Origin: Pseudomonas abietaniphila
Lineage (GTDB): Bacteria; Pseudomonadota; Gammaproteobacteria; Pseudomonadales; Pseudomonadaceae
DNA length: 64,000 bases
Direction of reading: 5' to 3'
NCBI RefSeq assembly: GCF_900100795.1
Contig: NZ_FNCO01000013.1
Location: 124,001 to 188,000 of the forward strand
In this document: positions 18,414 through 27,591 of the stretch, in pieces
Numbering within the stretch: position 1 is the stretch's first letter
How the letters are laid out: the number at the start of each line of letters is the position of its first letter
Program-made: the position numbers and the translations under genes
Notes under the pieces: model-generated
Seen by the model: the letters and a program-made list of their open reading frames with translations, nothing else
Database searches by the model: none
Told to the model about the DNA's origin: nothing

Positions 18414-20978
18414 TCAGTAAACATCCCGCCGATACCGCCCCTGCTCAACCAGCGCTTGGACGCCCTCTTCACCGATCAAGGCTTTCAATGTTTCATCCAC
18501 ACCCGCCGCCATCCCGTCCAGACTGCCGCAGATATAGATGACCGCGCCGTCCGCCAGCCAACGATGCAATTCATCAGCCGCCTCACGCAGGCGATCCTGC
18601 ACGTAAATCTTCTCAGCCTGATCACGGGAGAACGCCAGGTCCATCCGCGCCAGATCACCACGCGCCAGCCAGCCGTTCAACTCATCGGCGCAATGGAAAT
18701 CGTGTGCGGCGTTACGCTCGCCGAACAGCAGCCAGTTCCGCTGTTCGCCCTGCGCGATGCGTGCTTTGAGCAAACTGCGCAATCCCGCCAACCCTGTACC
18801 GTTACCGATGAGGATCATCGGTGCCGGGTCGCTCGGCAGGTGGAAACTGCTGTTGCGACGAACCCGCAGGCTGATCGAAGCGCCCACTGCAGCGTGCTCG
18901 GTCAACCACCCGGAACACAAGCCAAGACCGCCATCCGGATGCAGCTCCTGACGCACAATCAACTGCAATGCGCCATCCTGAGGGATCGACGCAATCGAAT
19001 ACTCCCGCATCGCCAGCGGGACCAACGCATCGACCAGCGCTTGCGCGTGCAGACCGACCAGGTGGCTGCGATTGGCAGGCAACTGGCGAGTGCTCAAGGC
19101 CTGGCCGAGGGTTTCGTTCAGACCGTCGACGTTGACCTGCGTGTCGGCCGCGATGCCCAGCCCCGCGAGGAACTGCTCGACCGCGGACTGCGCATTGCGA
19201 GGCAGGACCTCGACCAGATCCCCGGCTTCCCAGCCCGTCCCGGTGCCCGACGTCAGGCCCAGCATAAACACCTTCGACCCCACACTGTCCGGGTTCAACA
19301 GGTCGCGCTGGCTCAGCGTCCAGTGCTCGTAATCCGGTGCTTTCCACGCCGCCGCAGGCTTGGAACCTGTGAGTTCACCGAGCTGTTGCTGCCAGTGTTG
19401 CAGCGCCGTGCTGTCGCCGCTGTCCACCTCCACGGGCGCAAACAAGGTGCTGCCGCCACGCTCGCCGAGCCAGACATGCAGACGCTGGGCGAAACCGCAG
19501 AAATGCTGATACTGCCGGTCACCCAGTCCCAGTACGGCGTAGTTGAGGTTTTCCAGGGACAGCGGCCGCCCCAGCAGCTTGCGCTCGAAACCACGGGCGC
19601 TGTCCGGTGCTTCGCCGTCACCGAAGGTACTGACGACAAACAGCGCATTGCGGCTCTGGTTCAGATCCTGCTCGGTCATGTCTGACAGGCGCTGCACACG
19701 CACCGGCAGTCCGGCCGATTGCAGTTGCCCGGCGGTCTGCCAGGCCAGTTGCTCGGCAAACCCGCTCTGGCTGGCGAAGCCGATGAGCCACGCCGGCCCC
19801 TGAGTGCCATAGCCACTCGGGCTTGCTGACACTTCGCCACGCGCAGCGCGGACTTCACGCTTCTTGCGACGGCGATCCAGGTACAGCAACCAGCCGGTGA
19901 TGAAAAACAGCGGCATCAGCAGCGCCGCGACCGTGATCACGATGCGGCCAGGGAGCCCCCAATAGCTGCCGGTGTGCAGCGAGTAGTTACTGACCAACAG
20001 CTGCGCGCCATAGCTTTTATCCGCATAGCGAGAAACGGCCTTGAGCTGTCCGTTGGCCGGATCGAGGGTGATCTGGTTCAGCGCACGTGGATGCGGCGCG
20101 TCCTTGAGCACATAAAAAACGGTCGCCATTTGTCCCGGCCCCTGCGGCATGCGCAGGTTGTAGGCCTTGAGATCGGGGCCAGCGGTTTTCTGGACCGTGT
20201 CTGCGATCGCCGCGTAATCCGCCGCTGCGCTTTGAACGGGTGCAGCGTCCCGCGGGCCAGGAGCCGGACGCGGACCGCCACCACCCCGACGCTGTTCGCC
20301 GGCGACGGGCGGATCGCCAATCAGTTTGGTCACACCGTTGCTGAACCAGTCGTAAGACCACATCAACCCGGTGACAGCCAGCAACAGATAAATGATCAGG
20401 CACCAGGTGCCAAACACCGAATGCAGATCCCAATTGAAACTGCGTCCCTTCTTCGCCCAGTCCAGCGTCAGCCAAACGCGCCAGTTCAGTGCCTGACGCG
20501 GCCAGCGCAGGTACAGACCGGACAGGCAGAAAAACACCAGAATCAGGGTACAGGCTGCCGTCACTTGCTTGCCGTATTCACCCGCCGCCAGAAAGCGGTG
20601 CAGGTTCAGAATGAAGCCAAAGAAGTCCTGCCCCACCGCGTCTTCGGTGAACTCGCCGGTGTAAGGGTTGAAGTTATGCATCTCGCCACGACGCTGGCCC
20701 GGCGCAGGCTGAAACCAGACCTGGGCGATCCGGTTACTGTCAGGTTCGATGCGGAACATGGACACTTTATCGTGGGCCTGAGCCTCGACCCTGGCGACCA
20801 TTTCAGCGAGCGAAAGGTGATTGCCCTGCGGCTGAACGAACAGCGTCTCGGGGTTGAGCGCATCAACAATTTCGTCCTCGAACGAATACAGCGCGCCAGT
20901 GATGCCCATCAAGGCCAACACCAGACCAGCGGTGATTCCGAAGAACCAATGCACCTGAAACAGGACTTTCTTCAACAC
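18414..20978 (-). CDS. piuB: PepSY/flavodoxin/NADPH-reductase fusion (PiuB-type iron reductase)
   Basis: An 854-residue membrane flavoprotein. The N-terminal 375 residues are a PepSY-TM module with four helices (around residues 12-32, 140-160, 190-215 and 345-370). A flavodoxin domain follows (starting GFASQSGFAEQLAWQTAG, with STFGDGEAPD). Next comes a CysJ-like FAD/NADPH reductase domain (YSIASIP, GLCSGWL, MILIGNGTGLAGLRSLL) ending in the family-typical RYRRDVY. Homologues next to TonB receptors are thought to reduce siderophore-bound Fe(III) using NADPH. The order piuB-piuA-piuC matches PA4513-4515. The gene runs the same way as piuA, 184 bases downstream, with its own possible Fur site. 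Confidence 0.88.
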   Translation of the reverse strand: MLKKVLFQVHWFFGITAGLVLALMGITGALYSFEDEIVDALNPETLFVQPQGNHLSLAEMVARVEAQAHDKVSMFRIEPDSNRIAQVWFQPAPGQRRGEMHNFNPYTGEFTEDAVGQDFFGFILNLHRFLAAGEYGKQVTAACTLILVFFCLSGLYLRWPRQALNWRVWLTLDWAKKGRSFNWDLHSVFGTWCLIIYLLLAVTGLMWSYDWFSNGVTKLIGDPPVAGEQRRGGGGPRPAPGPRDAAPVQSAAADYAAIADTVQKTAGPDLKAYNLRMPQGPGQMATVFYVLKDAPHPRALNQITLDPANGQLKAVSRYADKSYGAQLLVSNYSLHTGSYWGLPGRIVITVAALLMPLFFITGWLLYLDRRRKKREVRAARGEVSASPSGYGTQGPAWLIGFASQSGFAEQLAWQTAGQLQSAGLPVRVQRLSDMTEQDLNQSRNALFVVSTFGDGEAPDSARGFERKLLGRPLSLENLNYAVLGLGDRQYQHFCGFAQRLHVWLGERGGSTLFAPVEVDSGDSTALQHWQQQLGELTGSKPAAAWKAPDYEHWTLSQRDLLNPDSVGSKVFMLGLTSGTGTGWEAGDLVEVLPRNAQSAVEQFLAGLGIAADTQVNVDGLNETLGQALSTRQLPANRSHLVGLHAQALVDALVPLAMREYSIASIPQDGALQLIVRQELHPDGGLGLCSGWLTEHAAVGASISLRVRRNSSFHLPSDPAPMILIGNGTGLAGLRSLLKARIAQGEQRNWLLFGERNAAHDFHCADELNGWLARGDLARMDLAFSRDQAEKIYVQDRLREAADELHRWLADGAVIYICGSLDGMAAGVDETLKALIGEEGVQALVEQGRYRRDVY

Positions 20979-21027
20979 CCTCGATCACCTCGATAACCCG
21001 TAGCGACGCGCATTATGCGCACAAACA

Positions 21028-21046
21028 ACAGTTATTCTCATCCGTA
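21028..21046 (-). promoter_or_regulatory. Possible Fur box upstream of piuB
   Basis: AACAGTTATTCTCATCCGT contains the TTATTCTCAT core seen in Pseudomonas Fur sites. It lies about 50 bases before the piuB start. The match is partial and judged by eye. Confidence 0.35.
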
Positions 21047-21110
21047 TATGATTCTGTATTCGGTCTCAGATCCGACACACCGAAGGCGGTGGCACCTGAC
21101 GGCCCTTCAC

Positions 21111-21145
21111 ACAAAAAGCCCCACTTACCAAAGCAAGCGGGGCTC
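21111..21145 (-). terminator. Terminator of piuA
   Basis: Read on the minus strand, AGCCCC (arm at 21139-21144) pairs with GGGGCT (arm at 21117-21122) and is followed by TTTTTGT. It lies 18 bases after the piuA stop codon. Confidence 0.75.
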
Positions 21146-21162
21146 AGTTGTTCCTCGTGCGG

Positions 21163-23412
21163 TTAGAAGTGGAAGCTGGCGCTCATAAGAGCAGTGCGGC
21201 CAGCGGCCATATGCGCATAGTGAGTGGTGAACACTTGATCGTAGTAACGCTTGTCAGTCAGGTTCTGCACGTTAAGTTGCAGGTCAACATTCTTGGTCAA
21301 TGCGTAGGTCGCCATAGCGTCATAACGCCAGTAGGACGGCACCTCCACCGAGTTGGCCTCGTTACCGAAACGTGAATCGACGAAGGTGGCGCCACCGCCT
21401 ACCGTCAGCTTGGGCGTCAGTTCGTAGGTGGACCAGAAATTGAAGTTGTTACGCGGCGTGCTAGGCATATGGTTGCCTTCGTCGGCGGCACTGCTGGCCT
21501 TAACGATTTCGCTCTCCATGTACGTGTAACCGCCGTACACCTTCCACTTGCTGGTGATGTTGCCACTGTAAGTCAACTCAAGACCGTCGACGCGCTGCTC
21601 ACCATCGAGTACCTGGAAGGTCGCGTTGTCAGGATCCGTGATCCGGGCATTGGTCTTTTCGGTACGGAACAGCGCTGCAGTCAGCGACAGGTTGTCGTCG
21701 AAGAAGTCCCACTTGGTGCCGATCTCATAGTTGCGGTTCTTTTCTGGATCAAGATCGGTATTGTTCGCCGCCAGTTCCAGACCACCGTTGCCACTGGTTT
21801 CGCCTGACGGGTTGCTCGACGTTGACCACGCCGCGTAGATACTGCCATTAGGTAGCGGTTTGTAGGTGAGGCCCACCTGGTAGTTCCAGAGCTGGCTGGT
21901 GTTCTCACGCCTGAACGTCCCGGCCACCGAGCCACGTCCACCCGTGCTGTACCCGCTCGACGTCACGTCGTAATCGTCATAGCGCAAGCCAAGGTTCAAC
22001 GACCACTGATCATTGAATTTCAGCGTGTCGAACACGTAGGCCGCGCTGGTCTTGGTGTCGGTATCCGTGTAAGCCAGACTATCGGTTATGGTGCCGTTCC
22101 AGGCATCTTTTGGCGTAGGGTCGTAGAGGCTTGTGCAATCACCGGACCTCAACAAGGCAGCATTGCAGGTTGAGCCAATGGTGCCGCCCGTTGCGGTTAG
22201 AACGTTATAGCCTCGATTGTGCGTGTCCTGATAGGAGAATTCGAAACCTGTGACCAGGCTGTGCTCGACAAAGCCGGTGTTGAATTTAGCCTGAAGGTCG
22301 GTCTGGTTGACGAAGCCGCTGGAAGTGGAGTTACGGCTTTTAGCCGAACGCGACACCAGGCCATTAGCAACGTTGCCACGACTGTCATCCGGGTTGGTGA
22401 CGATGTAATCCAGCGTCGAACGCGACATGCGGAAGCTGTTTGAAAGGGTCAGGCTGTCGTTCAGGTCATGTTCGATCCGAAAAGTACCGCTGTCGTTCAC
22501 GCTCTTGCGGTAGTCGCGGTCGGTCAGGCCGTAAAAATTGTTCTCATTGACGTGAGCCGGTTTGTCGACGACATATTTGCTGCGACCAGTGGTGTTGGTC
22601 AGCGGAATACTGTAGTCAGGCATGTCATCGGTGGTGAGGTGGTAGTAATCCACTTTCACTCGGGTGTCGGTGCCCAGACCGAAGGCGAAGGACGGCGCAA
22701 AGCCCCAACGGCTCACATCTACGTCGTTACGCCCCGCCACGTTGGCGTCGTGCTTCATGAGGTTCAGGCGTACCGCGGAGGTGTCGGTCATCTGCTGGTT
22801 GACGTCCAGCGTATAGCGCTGGGTCTGGTCAGAGCCGAAGGTATAACCCCCATTGTAGGCATCACCCAGATGAGCGCCCTTGGTGACCAGGTTCAGACTG
22901 CCACCGGTCGAACCGGCACCCGTGAACGCAGAGCCCGGCCCCTTGCTTACTTCAACGGACTCAACGTTGAAAATCTCGCGGCTCTGAGCGGCAACGTCGC
23001 GCATGCCATCGATGAACACGTCGCTTTCGGCGTTGAAACCACGAATGATCGGGCGGTCTGCATTCGGGTTGCCACCCTCGCCTGCGCCAAATGTGATGCC
23101 TGGGGTCGTGCGCAATGCATCAGCCAGACTGGTCGCAGCCGTATCGCGAATCACTTGTTGTGGAATCACCGTAACGCTTTTTGGCGTCTCACGCAGCGGA
23201 GCGGTGTACTTCTTCGAAGCGGACTCTTCAGTCTTGTAACCAGTGTCCTGCTCACCATCGATGGTGGTGGCCCCGAGGTTCAGCGCTTTGTCCTGGGTGG
23301 CCTCTGCGGCTTGAGCCATATGCGCGGCAGACATCGCAGCAATGGCGACGCCCACTGCGCCTGCGATCGAGCGCTGAGACGATACGGATGTTGATTGTGA
23401 TTGGCGCGACAT
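21163..23412 (-). CDS. piuA: TonB-dependent siderophore receptor PiuA
   Basis: A 749-residue outer-membrane receptor. It has a signal peptide ending in HMAQA (about residue 35). The plug domain has PKSVTVIPQQVIRD, LADALRTTPGITFGAGEGG and RPIIRGFNAESDVFIDGMRD. It has the SKGPGSAFTGAGSTGGSLNLVTK segment and a 22-strand-type barrel ending in a terminal Phe (SASFHF). Order and neighbours match PA4514 PiuA, an iron-regulated catecholate-type receptor known as a route for siderophore-conjugated antibiotics. Divergent from piuC with Fur-like sites between. Confidence 0.93.
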   Translation of the reverse strand: MSRQSQSTSVSSQRSIAGAVGVAIAAMSAAHMAQAAEATQDKALNLGATTIDGEQDTGYKTEESASKKYTAPLRETPKSVTVIPQQVIRDTAATSLADALRTTPGITFGAGEGGNPNADRPIIRGFNAESDVFIDGMRDVAAQSREIFNVESVEVSKGPGSAFTGAGSTGGSLNLVTKGAHLGDAYNGGYTFGSDQTQRYTLDVNQQMTDTSAVRLNLMKHDANVAGRNDVDVSRWGFAPSFAFGLGTDTRVKVDYYHLTTDDMPDYSIPLTNTTGRSKYVVDKPAHVNENNFYGLTDRDYRKSVNDSGTFRIEHDLNDSLTLSNSFRMSRSTLDYIVTNPDDSRGNVANGLVSRSAKSRNSTSSGFVNQTDLQAKFNTGFVEHSLVTGFEFSYQDTHNRGYNVLTATGGTIGSTCNAALLRSGDCTSLYDPTPKDAWNGTITDSLAYTDTDTKTSAAYVFDTLKFNDQWSLNLGLRYDDYDVTSSGYSTGGRGSVAGTFRRENTSQLWNYQVGLTYKPLPNGSIYAAWSTSSNPSGETSGNGGLELAANNTDLDPEKNRNYEIGTKWDFFDDNLSLTAALFRTEKTNARITDPDNATFQVLDGEQRVDGLELTYSGNITSKWKVYGGYTYMESEIVKASSAADEGNHMPSTPRNNFNFWSTYELTPKLTVGGGATFVDSRFGNEANSVEVPSYWRYDAMATYALTKNVDLQLNVQNLTDKRYYDQVFTTHYAHMAAGRTALMSASFHF

Positions 23413-23452
23413 TTTCCTTCCCCAAGGAATGTTGAGGCCGCGGAATATAGTT

Positions 23453-23471
23453 GTGAATCATTTGTATTCGC
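23453..23471 (-). promoter_or_regulatory. Possible Fur box for piuA
   Basis: Read on the minus strand, GCGAATACAAATGATTCAC matches 11 of 19 positions of the GATAATGATAATCATTATC consensus by hand alignment. It lies about 40-60 bases before the piuA start. Confidence 0.45.
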
Positions 23472-23555
23472 ATAAAACTTACATTCTTTACGTTTTCCCT
23501 TTACGGCTTTTTCACACTCGTCCGTCTACGCGCGCCCGCAGGGTTTTACACAGCC

Positions 23556-23576
23556 AATAAGAATCACTACCATTCG
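23556..23576 (+). promoter_or_regulatory. Possible Fur box for piuC
   Basis: AATAAGAATCACTACCATTCG, 30-50 bases before the piuC start, is a weaker match (about 10 of 19) to the Fur consensus. Two sites would allow separate iron control of the divergent genes. Confidence 0.35.
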
Positions 23577-23605
23577 CTACCTTTTCGATTCTGAGTGGCG
23601 ACGCC

Positions 23606-24286
23606 ATGCTCTTACACATTCCTGGCTTGTTTACCCGTGAGGAAGTGCAGCGCATCCGCGAAGCCCTGGAGCAGACCGAGTGGGCGGACGGCAAGATCAC
23701 CGCCGGCCACCAGTCGGCAAAAGCCAAGCACAACTTGCAACTGCCCGAAGGTCATCCGCTGGCCAAAGAGATCGGCGCGGCAATGCTCGAACGGCTGTGG
23801 CATAACCCGTTGTTCATGTCGGCCGCGCTGCCGCACAAAGTGTTTCCGCCGTTGGTGAACTGTTACACCGGCGGTGGCAGTTTCGATTTTCACATCGACA
23901 ATTCGGTACGGCAGGCCAAGGGCAGTGTCGAACGCGTGCGCACCGACCTGTCCTCGACATTGTTCTTCAGCGACCCGGACGATTACGACGGCGGCGAACT
24001 GGTGATTCAGGACACCTTCGGTACTCGACAGGTCAAGCTGCCCGCAGGTGACCTGCTCCTCTACCCCGCGACCAGCCTGCACAAGGTCAATCCCGTGACG
24101 CGGGGCGCACGTTACGCCTCGTTCTTCTGGACCCAGAGCCTGGTGCGCGACGACGGCCATCGCACGCTGTTGTTCGAGATGGACACCGCGATTCAGCAAC
24201 TGAGCCGCGACGTGCCCGATCATCCGTCGCTGATCCAACTCACCGGCACCTATCACAACCTGCTGCGCCAGTGGGTCGAGGTCTGA
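23606..24286 (+). CDS. piuC: PKHD-type Fe(II)/2-oxoglutarate hydroxylase PiuC
   Basis: A 226-residue cytosolic dioxygenase of the PKHD/YbiX family. The Fe(II) ligands are visible as H96-x-D98 (in SFDFHIDN) and H159 (in TSLHKVNPV), and R169 fits the 2-oxoglutarate-binding Arg. Length is normal. It is divergent from piuA and overlaps or abuts the Sel1-repeat gene (stop 24286, next start 24290). The substrate is not established; co-regulation with a siderophore receptor suggests a role in siderophore or receptor-linked iron use. Confidence 0.92.
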   Translation: MLLHIPGLFTREEVQRIREALEQTEWADGKITAGHQSAKAKHNLQLPEGHPLAKEIGAAMLERLWHNPLFMSAALPHKVFPPLVNCYTGGGSFDFHIDNSVRQAKGSVERVRTDLSSTLFFSDPDDYDGGELVIQDTFGTRQVKLPAGDLLLYPATSLHKVNPVTRGARYASFFWTQSLVRDDGHRTLLFEMDTAIQQLSRDVPDHPSLIQLTGTYHNLLRQWVEV

Positions 24287-24289
24287 TTG

Positions 24290-25087
24290 ATGAGCTGGAA
24301 TCTACGACGTCAGGAAGTACTCGATGGCCAACAACTGCGCGCGATGCTGCAGGACAACCCTGCCAGCGCAGCGCGCGCGATCCTCATCGCCGCTCAGCAG
24401 AACATGCCCGATGCGCAAGCCTTGCTCGGGCAGATCCTGCTTGATGGCAGCGGCATCGAACAGGACGCCGCCCTGGCGCTGACCTGGTTCCAGATCGCCG
24501 CCCGCGGCGGCCACGCCATGGCGATCAACATGGCAGGACGTTGCCACGAACACGGATGGGGTTGCGAACCCGACGTCGTCAAGGCTGCCGAGTGCTATCG
24601 ACAGGCGGCCGAAGCCGAACTCGACTGGGGCTTTTATAACTACGCAAACCTGCTGGCGACCGGTCGCGGCGTGAACAAGGATCAAGCGCGGGCTTTGGCC
24701 TGTTACCGCAAGGCAGCGCACATGGGCCATGCGAAATCGATGAATCTGCTGGGGCGATACCTGGAGGAAGGCCTGTACTGTGAGCAGAATTTGCCCGCAG
24801 CGCACGACTGGTACCGACGCTCGGCAGAAGGTGGCGATTTCCGAGGCCAGTTCAGCCACGCTGCCGTTCTGGCCGAACAAGGGCATATTGAAGAGGCCAT
24901 CACCTGGCTTCGAACCGCGTTACGCATCGGCAACCTTAATTTTCTGCGAGTGAGCCGTGAAACGCTAATGTCGGCCGCTCAACCGGAAATCCGTGCGCTA
25001 GCAATCGAGTATTACCACCAAGCGTCGATAATCGGTGATAGGCAGGATCAGATGGCCCTGAACGAAATCTTGAAGACCACAGCCTGA
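24290..25087 (+). CDS. Sel1-like tetratricopeptide repeat protein
   Basis: A 265-residue protein built of Sel1-type repeats, for example AQALLGQILLDGSGIEQDAALALTWF, then about 36-residue units with the AxxNMAGRCHEHGWG and ANLLATGRGVNKD pattern. There is no signal peptide. The ATG at 24290 lies 3 bases after the piuC stop, with GAGG inside piuC as ribosome-binding site, so it is co-transcribed with piuC (as PA4516 follows PA4515). Sel1 repeats mediate protein-protein contacts; the partner is unknown. Confidence 0.88.
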   Translation: MSWNLRRQEVLDGQQLRAMLQDNPASAARAILIAAQQNMPDAQALLGQILLDGSGIEQDAALALTWFQIAARGGHAMAINMAGRCHEHGWGCEPDVVKAAECYRQAAEAELDWGFYNYANLLATGRGVNKDQARALACYRKAAHMGHAKSMNLLGRYLEEGLYCEQNLPAAHDWYRRSAEGGDFRGQFSHAAVLAEQGHIEEAITWLRTALRIGNLNFLRVSRETLMSAAQPEIRALAIEYYHQASIIGDRQDQMALNEILKTTA

Positions 25088-25180
25088 TAGATACACAGGC
25101 TGTTACTTCTGCGCAGGCCAGCACACGCCGGCGAAGCGTGTTGTATTGAAACATTGAAATATCCGGACCAGACTCTACCT

Positions 25181-25210
25181 TTGACACGCTTTAACGCCCC
25201 GCCCTACTCT
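25181..25210 (+). promoter_or_regulatory. Candidate promoter of the xaxAB-like operon
   Basis: TTGACA at 25181-25186 and TACTCT at 25205-25210 with an 18-bp spacer, 88 bases before the first gene. Weak -10 but a perfect -35. Confidence 0.45.
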
Positions 25211-25216
25211 TCTTAA

Positions 25217-25236
25217 TAACAACTCACTCGTTGTTA
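25217..25236. promoter_or_regulatory. Palindrome TAACAAC-N6-GTTGTTA (possible operator)
   Basis: A perfect 7-bp inverted repeat starting 7 bases after the candidate -10, over the expected transcription start. That position suits a repressor. A second short hairpin (CAAGCC/GGCTTG, 25254-25270) follows in the untranslated leader. Confidence 0.45.
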
Positions 25237-25297
25237 AATCGCATGCTTTACACCAAGCCAGGAAGGCTTGTTAATGACTCAGACAGGATAGCTGAAC

Positions 25298-26527
25298 ATG
25301 AATAATTCTACCCAGCCCGACGCAATAGAAGAGACCGTCACGGCGTCAGAGACGCTGATGCAAGCGTCTTTGGGAACATTGGAAAACAGTGTCCGTCCCA
25401 AAGGTTTGATCCTCACAAAAGATCAGATCATTGATCTTCATCGTTATGAAAAGAAAGCGCTGAACTTGCCCACTGAGATCAGCAAGGTTATTGCTTACCT
25501 GGGGTATGGCAGCAACACCATCGCTGGCCCGGGATTGGCGCCTGCCGATTTTGCACGGTGCTTTACCGTCGTTCGCAATCACGCACTGCGCTGGAACCCT
25601 CTACAACACCGCGTAAAAAATGTGAGTGGAGAGCTCAAAGTCTTTGCTGCGCAGATGCTGACGTATGGCGATTCTTTCCAGAGCATTATTGCCGACATTA
25701 AAAGCGCCCAGACATTACGTCAGCTGGGCATCAAGACGCTGGAAGATCTGAAACGTGTTCAGATCGAAATGGGCGACGCGTTTCCAGGCATCGAATTCGA
25801 TGCAGACGACGCAGACGCAGCGATCGACTTCGGCTACCTGCTGGACAGGATCATTGCCAAAGTTACCGATCATGAAGCGCGTACCAGACAGTTGAAAGAT
25901 GATCTGGCGAACTACGGCGACGACCTGTCGAATGAGGTTCGTCCCGCGATTGCGCTTCAGTTAGTAGCCATCGAGAACTCTCCGCTCAAGGCGAACATTG
26001 TAAAACTTCAGAAGGAAATCGATAACCTCAATAAGGAAATCGACGAAAAGAGTGCCGCCTACAAGAAAACCGTCATGTCATCGCTGGAGTCTGCGGCAGG
26101 CCTGAATGTTGTAGGCCTGGGCATGGCGATCTACTTCGGGGTCGAGGCGGAGAAAATCCGCAAAGAGCGAAATGATCTCAAAAACAAGCGCGACCAGAAG
26201 ATCAATGATATGTACGAAATGGACATCATCCTCGGTCGTTTGGGCTATATCAAAGCCGATTTGCAAGATCTGGAAATGCTGACCATCGAAGCAGACTGCG
26301 CCACCAAGAACCTGATCACGCTCTGGAACAAACTTCACACCTACGCCTTGCAATCCAGGGAAGAGTCGGAACGCATTGACGATGCCATGCGAGCCACTCT
26401 GTTTGTCTACCACTTCGAACAAGTCGTTGCCCCCTGGAAGCTGATTGCCGAAGAGGCCGATCAACTGTTGAGCGTCTTCGCAGAGGCCGATGCAGAGATG
26501 GCCAAAGACCTCAAAAAATCTTATTAA
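25298..26527 (+). CDS. xaxA: Alpha-xenorhabdolysin-like binary toxin, subunit A
   Basis: A 409-residue, strongly alpha-helical protein without a signal peptide. Size and pattern fit XaxA/YaxA, ClyA-type two-component pore-forming toxins of Xenorhabdus, Yersinia and other bacteria. A long coiled-coil region (about residues 185-260, with KLQKEIDNLNKEIDEKSAAY) leads to a hydrophobic segment at about residues 266-283 (AAGLNVVGLGMAIYFGV) that would insert into the target membrane, followed by a second coiled coil (EKIRKERNDLKNKRDQK). The gene is AT-richer than its neighbours: two 60-base lines I counted (25381, 26161) are 42% and 38% GC, against 70% in one line of the preceding gene. It begins an operon inserted between core genes. 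Confidence 0.78.
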   Translation: MNNSTQPDAIEETVTASETLMQASLGTLENSVRPKGLILTKDQIIDLHRYEKKALNLPTEISKVIAYLGYGSNTIAGPGLAPADFARCFTVVRNHALRWNPLQHRVKNVSGELKVFAAQMLTYGDSFQSIIADIKSAQTLRQLGIKTLEDLKRVQIEMGDAFPGIEFDADDADAAIDFGYLLDRIIAKVTDHEARTRQLKDDLANYGDDLSNEVRPAIALQLVAIENSPLKANIVKLQKEIDNLNKEIDEKSAAYKKTVMSSLESAAGLNVVGLGMAIYFGVEAEKIRKERNDLKNKRDQKINDMYEMDIILGRLGYIKADLQDLEMLTIEADCATKNLITLWNKLHTYALQSREESERIDDAMRATLFVYHFEQVVAPWKLIAEEADQLLSVFAEADAEMAKDLKKSY

Positions 26528-26545
26528 TTAATCAGTGACTACATC

Positions 26546-27546
26546 ATGAATATTTATAACATCCACAGTGAAATCGAATTCTCCTATCCCGATGCTTCGC
26601 AGTTGAACAACAGCTTGGCCCAGATGATCAAACTGGACGCGGCTGCCCGGTATGCGTTCAGTGTTACCTCGTTTCTTCCTGGCGTTCAGACCCAATGGGC
26701 AAAACTGTACAAGACGGCTTCCCTCGGCCGCACGAACATTCGCAGCCACACGGAGACAGTGATTATCCACCTGACCAGGTCGCTGAAGCAGCTCAATAAA
26801 CTGCGCAGTGAATACCCTCAGTTGACGGACAGTGAGGATCAGGACGATAACCTGCACCTCCGTGAGCTCGAACTAGGTACGGCGGAGAAAAAATACAAGG
26901 ACTATCTCGGCCTGCTGCTAAAACAGGTGTCCGAGCTAGAGGGCCTCACGCTGAACACCGAACAGCTCATCTCCTATACACCGGGGCTGAAAGCTGACGC
27001 CCAAGGCTTCGATGACGAGATCACGGCGATCGACAGCCGGATGGCAACCCTTGAAATCGAGCGTAAGACGCTCACCGACGGCATGCTACCGCTGGAAAAA
27101 ACCGGGTTACCGATATCGCCAAAGACGCATTGCTGTCCGCAGAAAGCGTGAACAACCTGGGTGTGAGTCCGCCAGAAGCAGAGCTGGTCAAGCTTGCCAT
27201 TGCGCACATGCAAAAGGTGCTGGAAGGCATTGGGCGAAATCTCAACTATCTGGAGATGTACAAGGAGCGGGAACGTGTCATCGCCAAGATTAAAGTCGAG
27301 ACAGAGGTGCGTGGTCGCGTAGAAGAAAAGCAAACGGAAAGCGGACACAAAATCGTGCTGGTTGACTCGGTTCTCAACCTGTATGCCGAGTACATTTCAG
27401 TCACCCATGAACTGGTAAAAGTGAAGCACTCCGTCGAACAATTCGACCGGTTGGTCTCGAACGAAAATGCAGATCATGATGACAAGGAAAGCCGCTTCGT
27501 CAACACAGCGCAGGCGCTGATCAGCTACCTTGAGACCGTGCGTTAA
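26546..27546 (+). pseudogene. xaxB: Alpha-xenorhabdolysin-like subunit B, split by a frameshift
   Basis: Two overlapping frames together give one protein of about 333 residues, the size expected for XaxB. The first (26546 to a stop at about 27151) encodes the helical N-terminal part (YAFSVTSFLPGVQTQWAKLY, then coiled coil). The second, open from before 27100 to 27546, encodes LLSAESVNNLGVSPPEAELV and the C-terminal helices. They join at an A6 tract (27096-27101). One extra A there would give ...LEKNRVTDIAKDALL... without interruption. The cause may be mutation, a sequencing error in a homopolymer, or slippage on the A tract. It starts 18 bases after subunit A with a weak ribosome-binding site. 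Confidence 0.7.
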
Positions 27547-27591
27547 ACGCCAAGCTCATGACCCGGACAATGGCGGTCCAAGGGACCGTCG

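Noticed and set aside
27098..27102. Programmed -1 frameshift site in the toxin B subunit
   Set aside because: The A6 run is in the wrong phase for a standard X-XXY-YYZ heptamer (zero-frame codons are GAA AAA ACC) and no downstream stimulatory structure was evident. Kept only as one of several explanations for the split gene.
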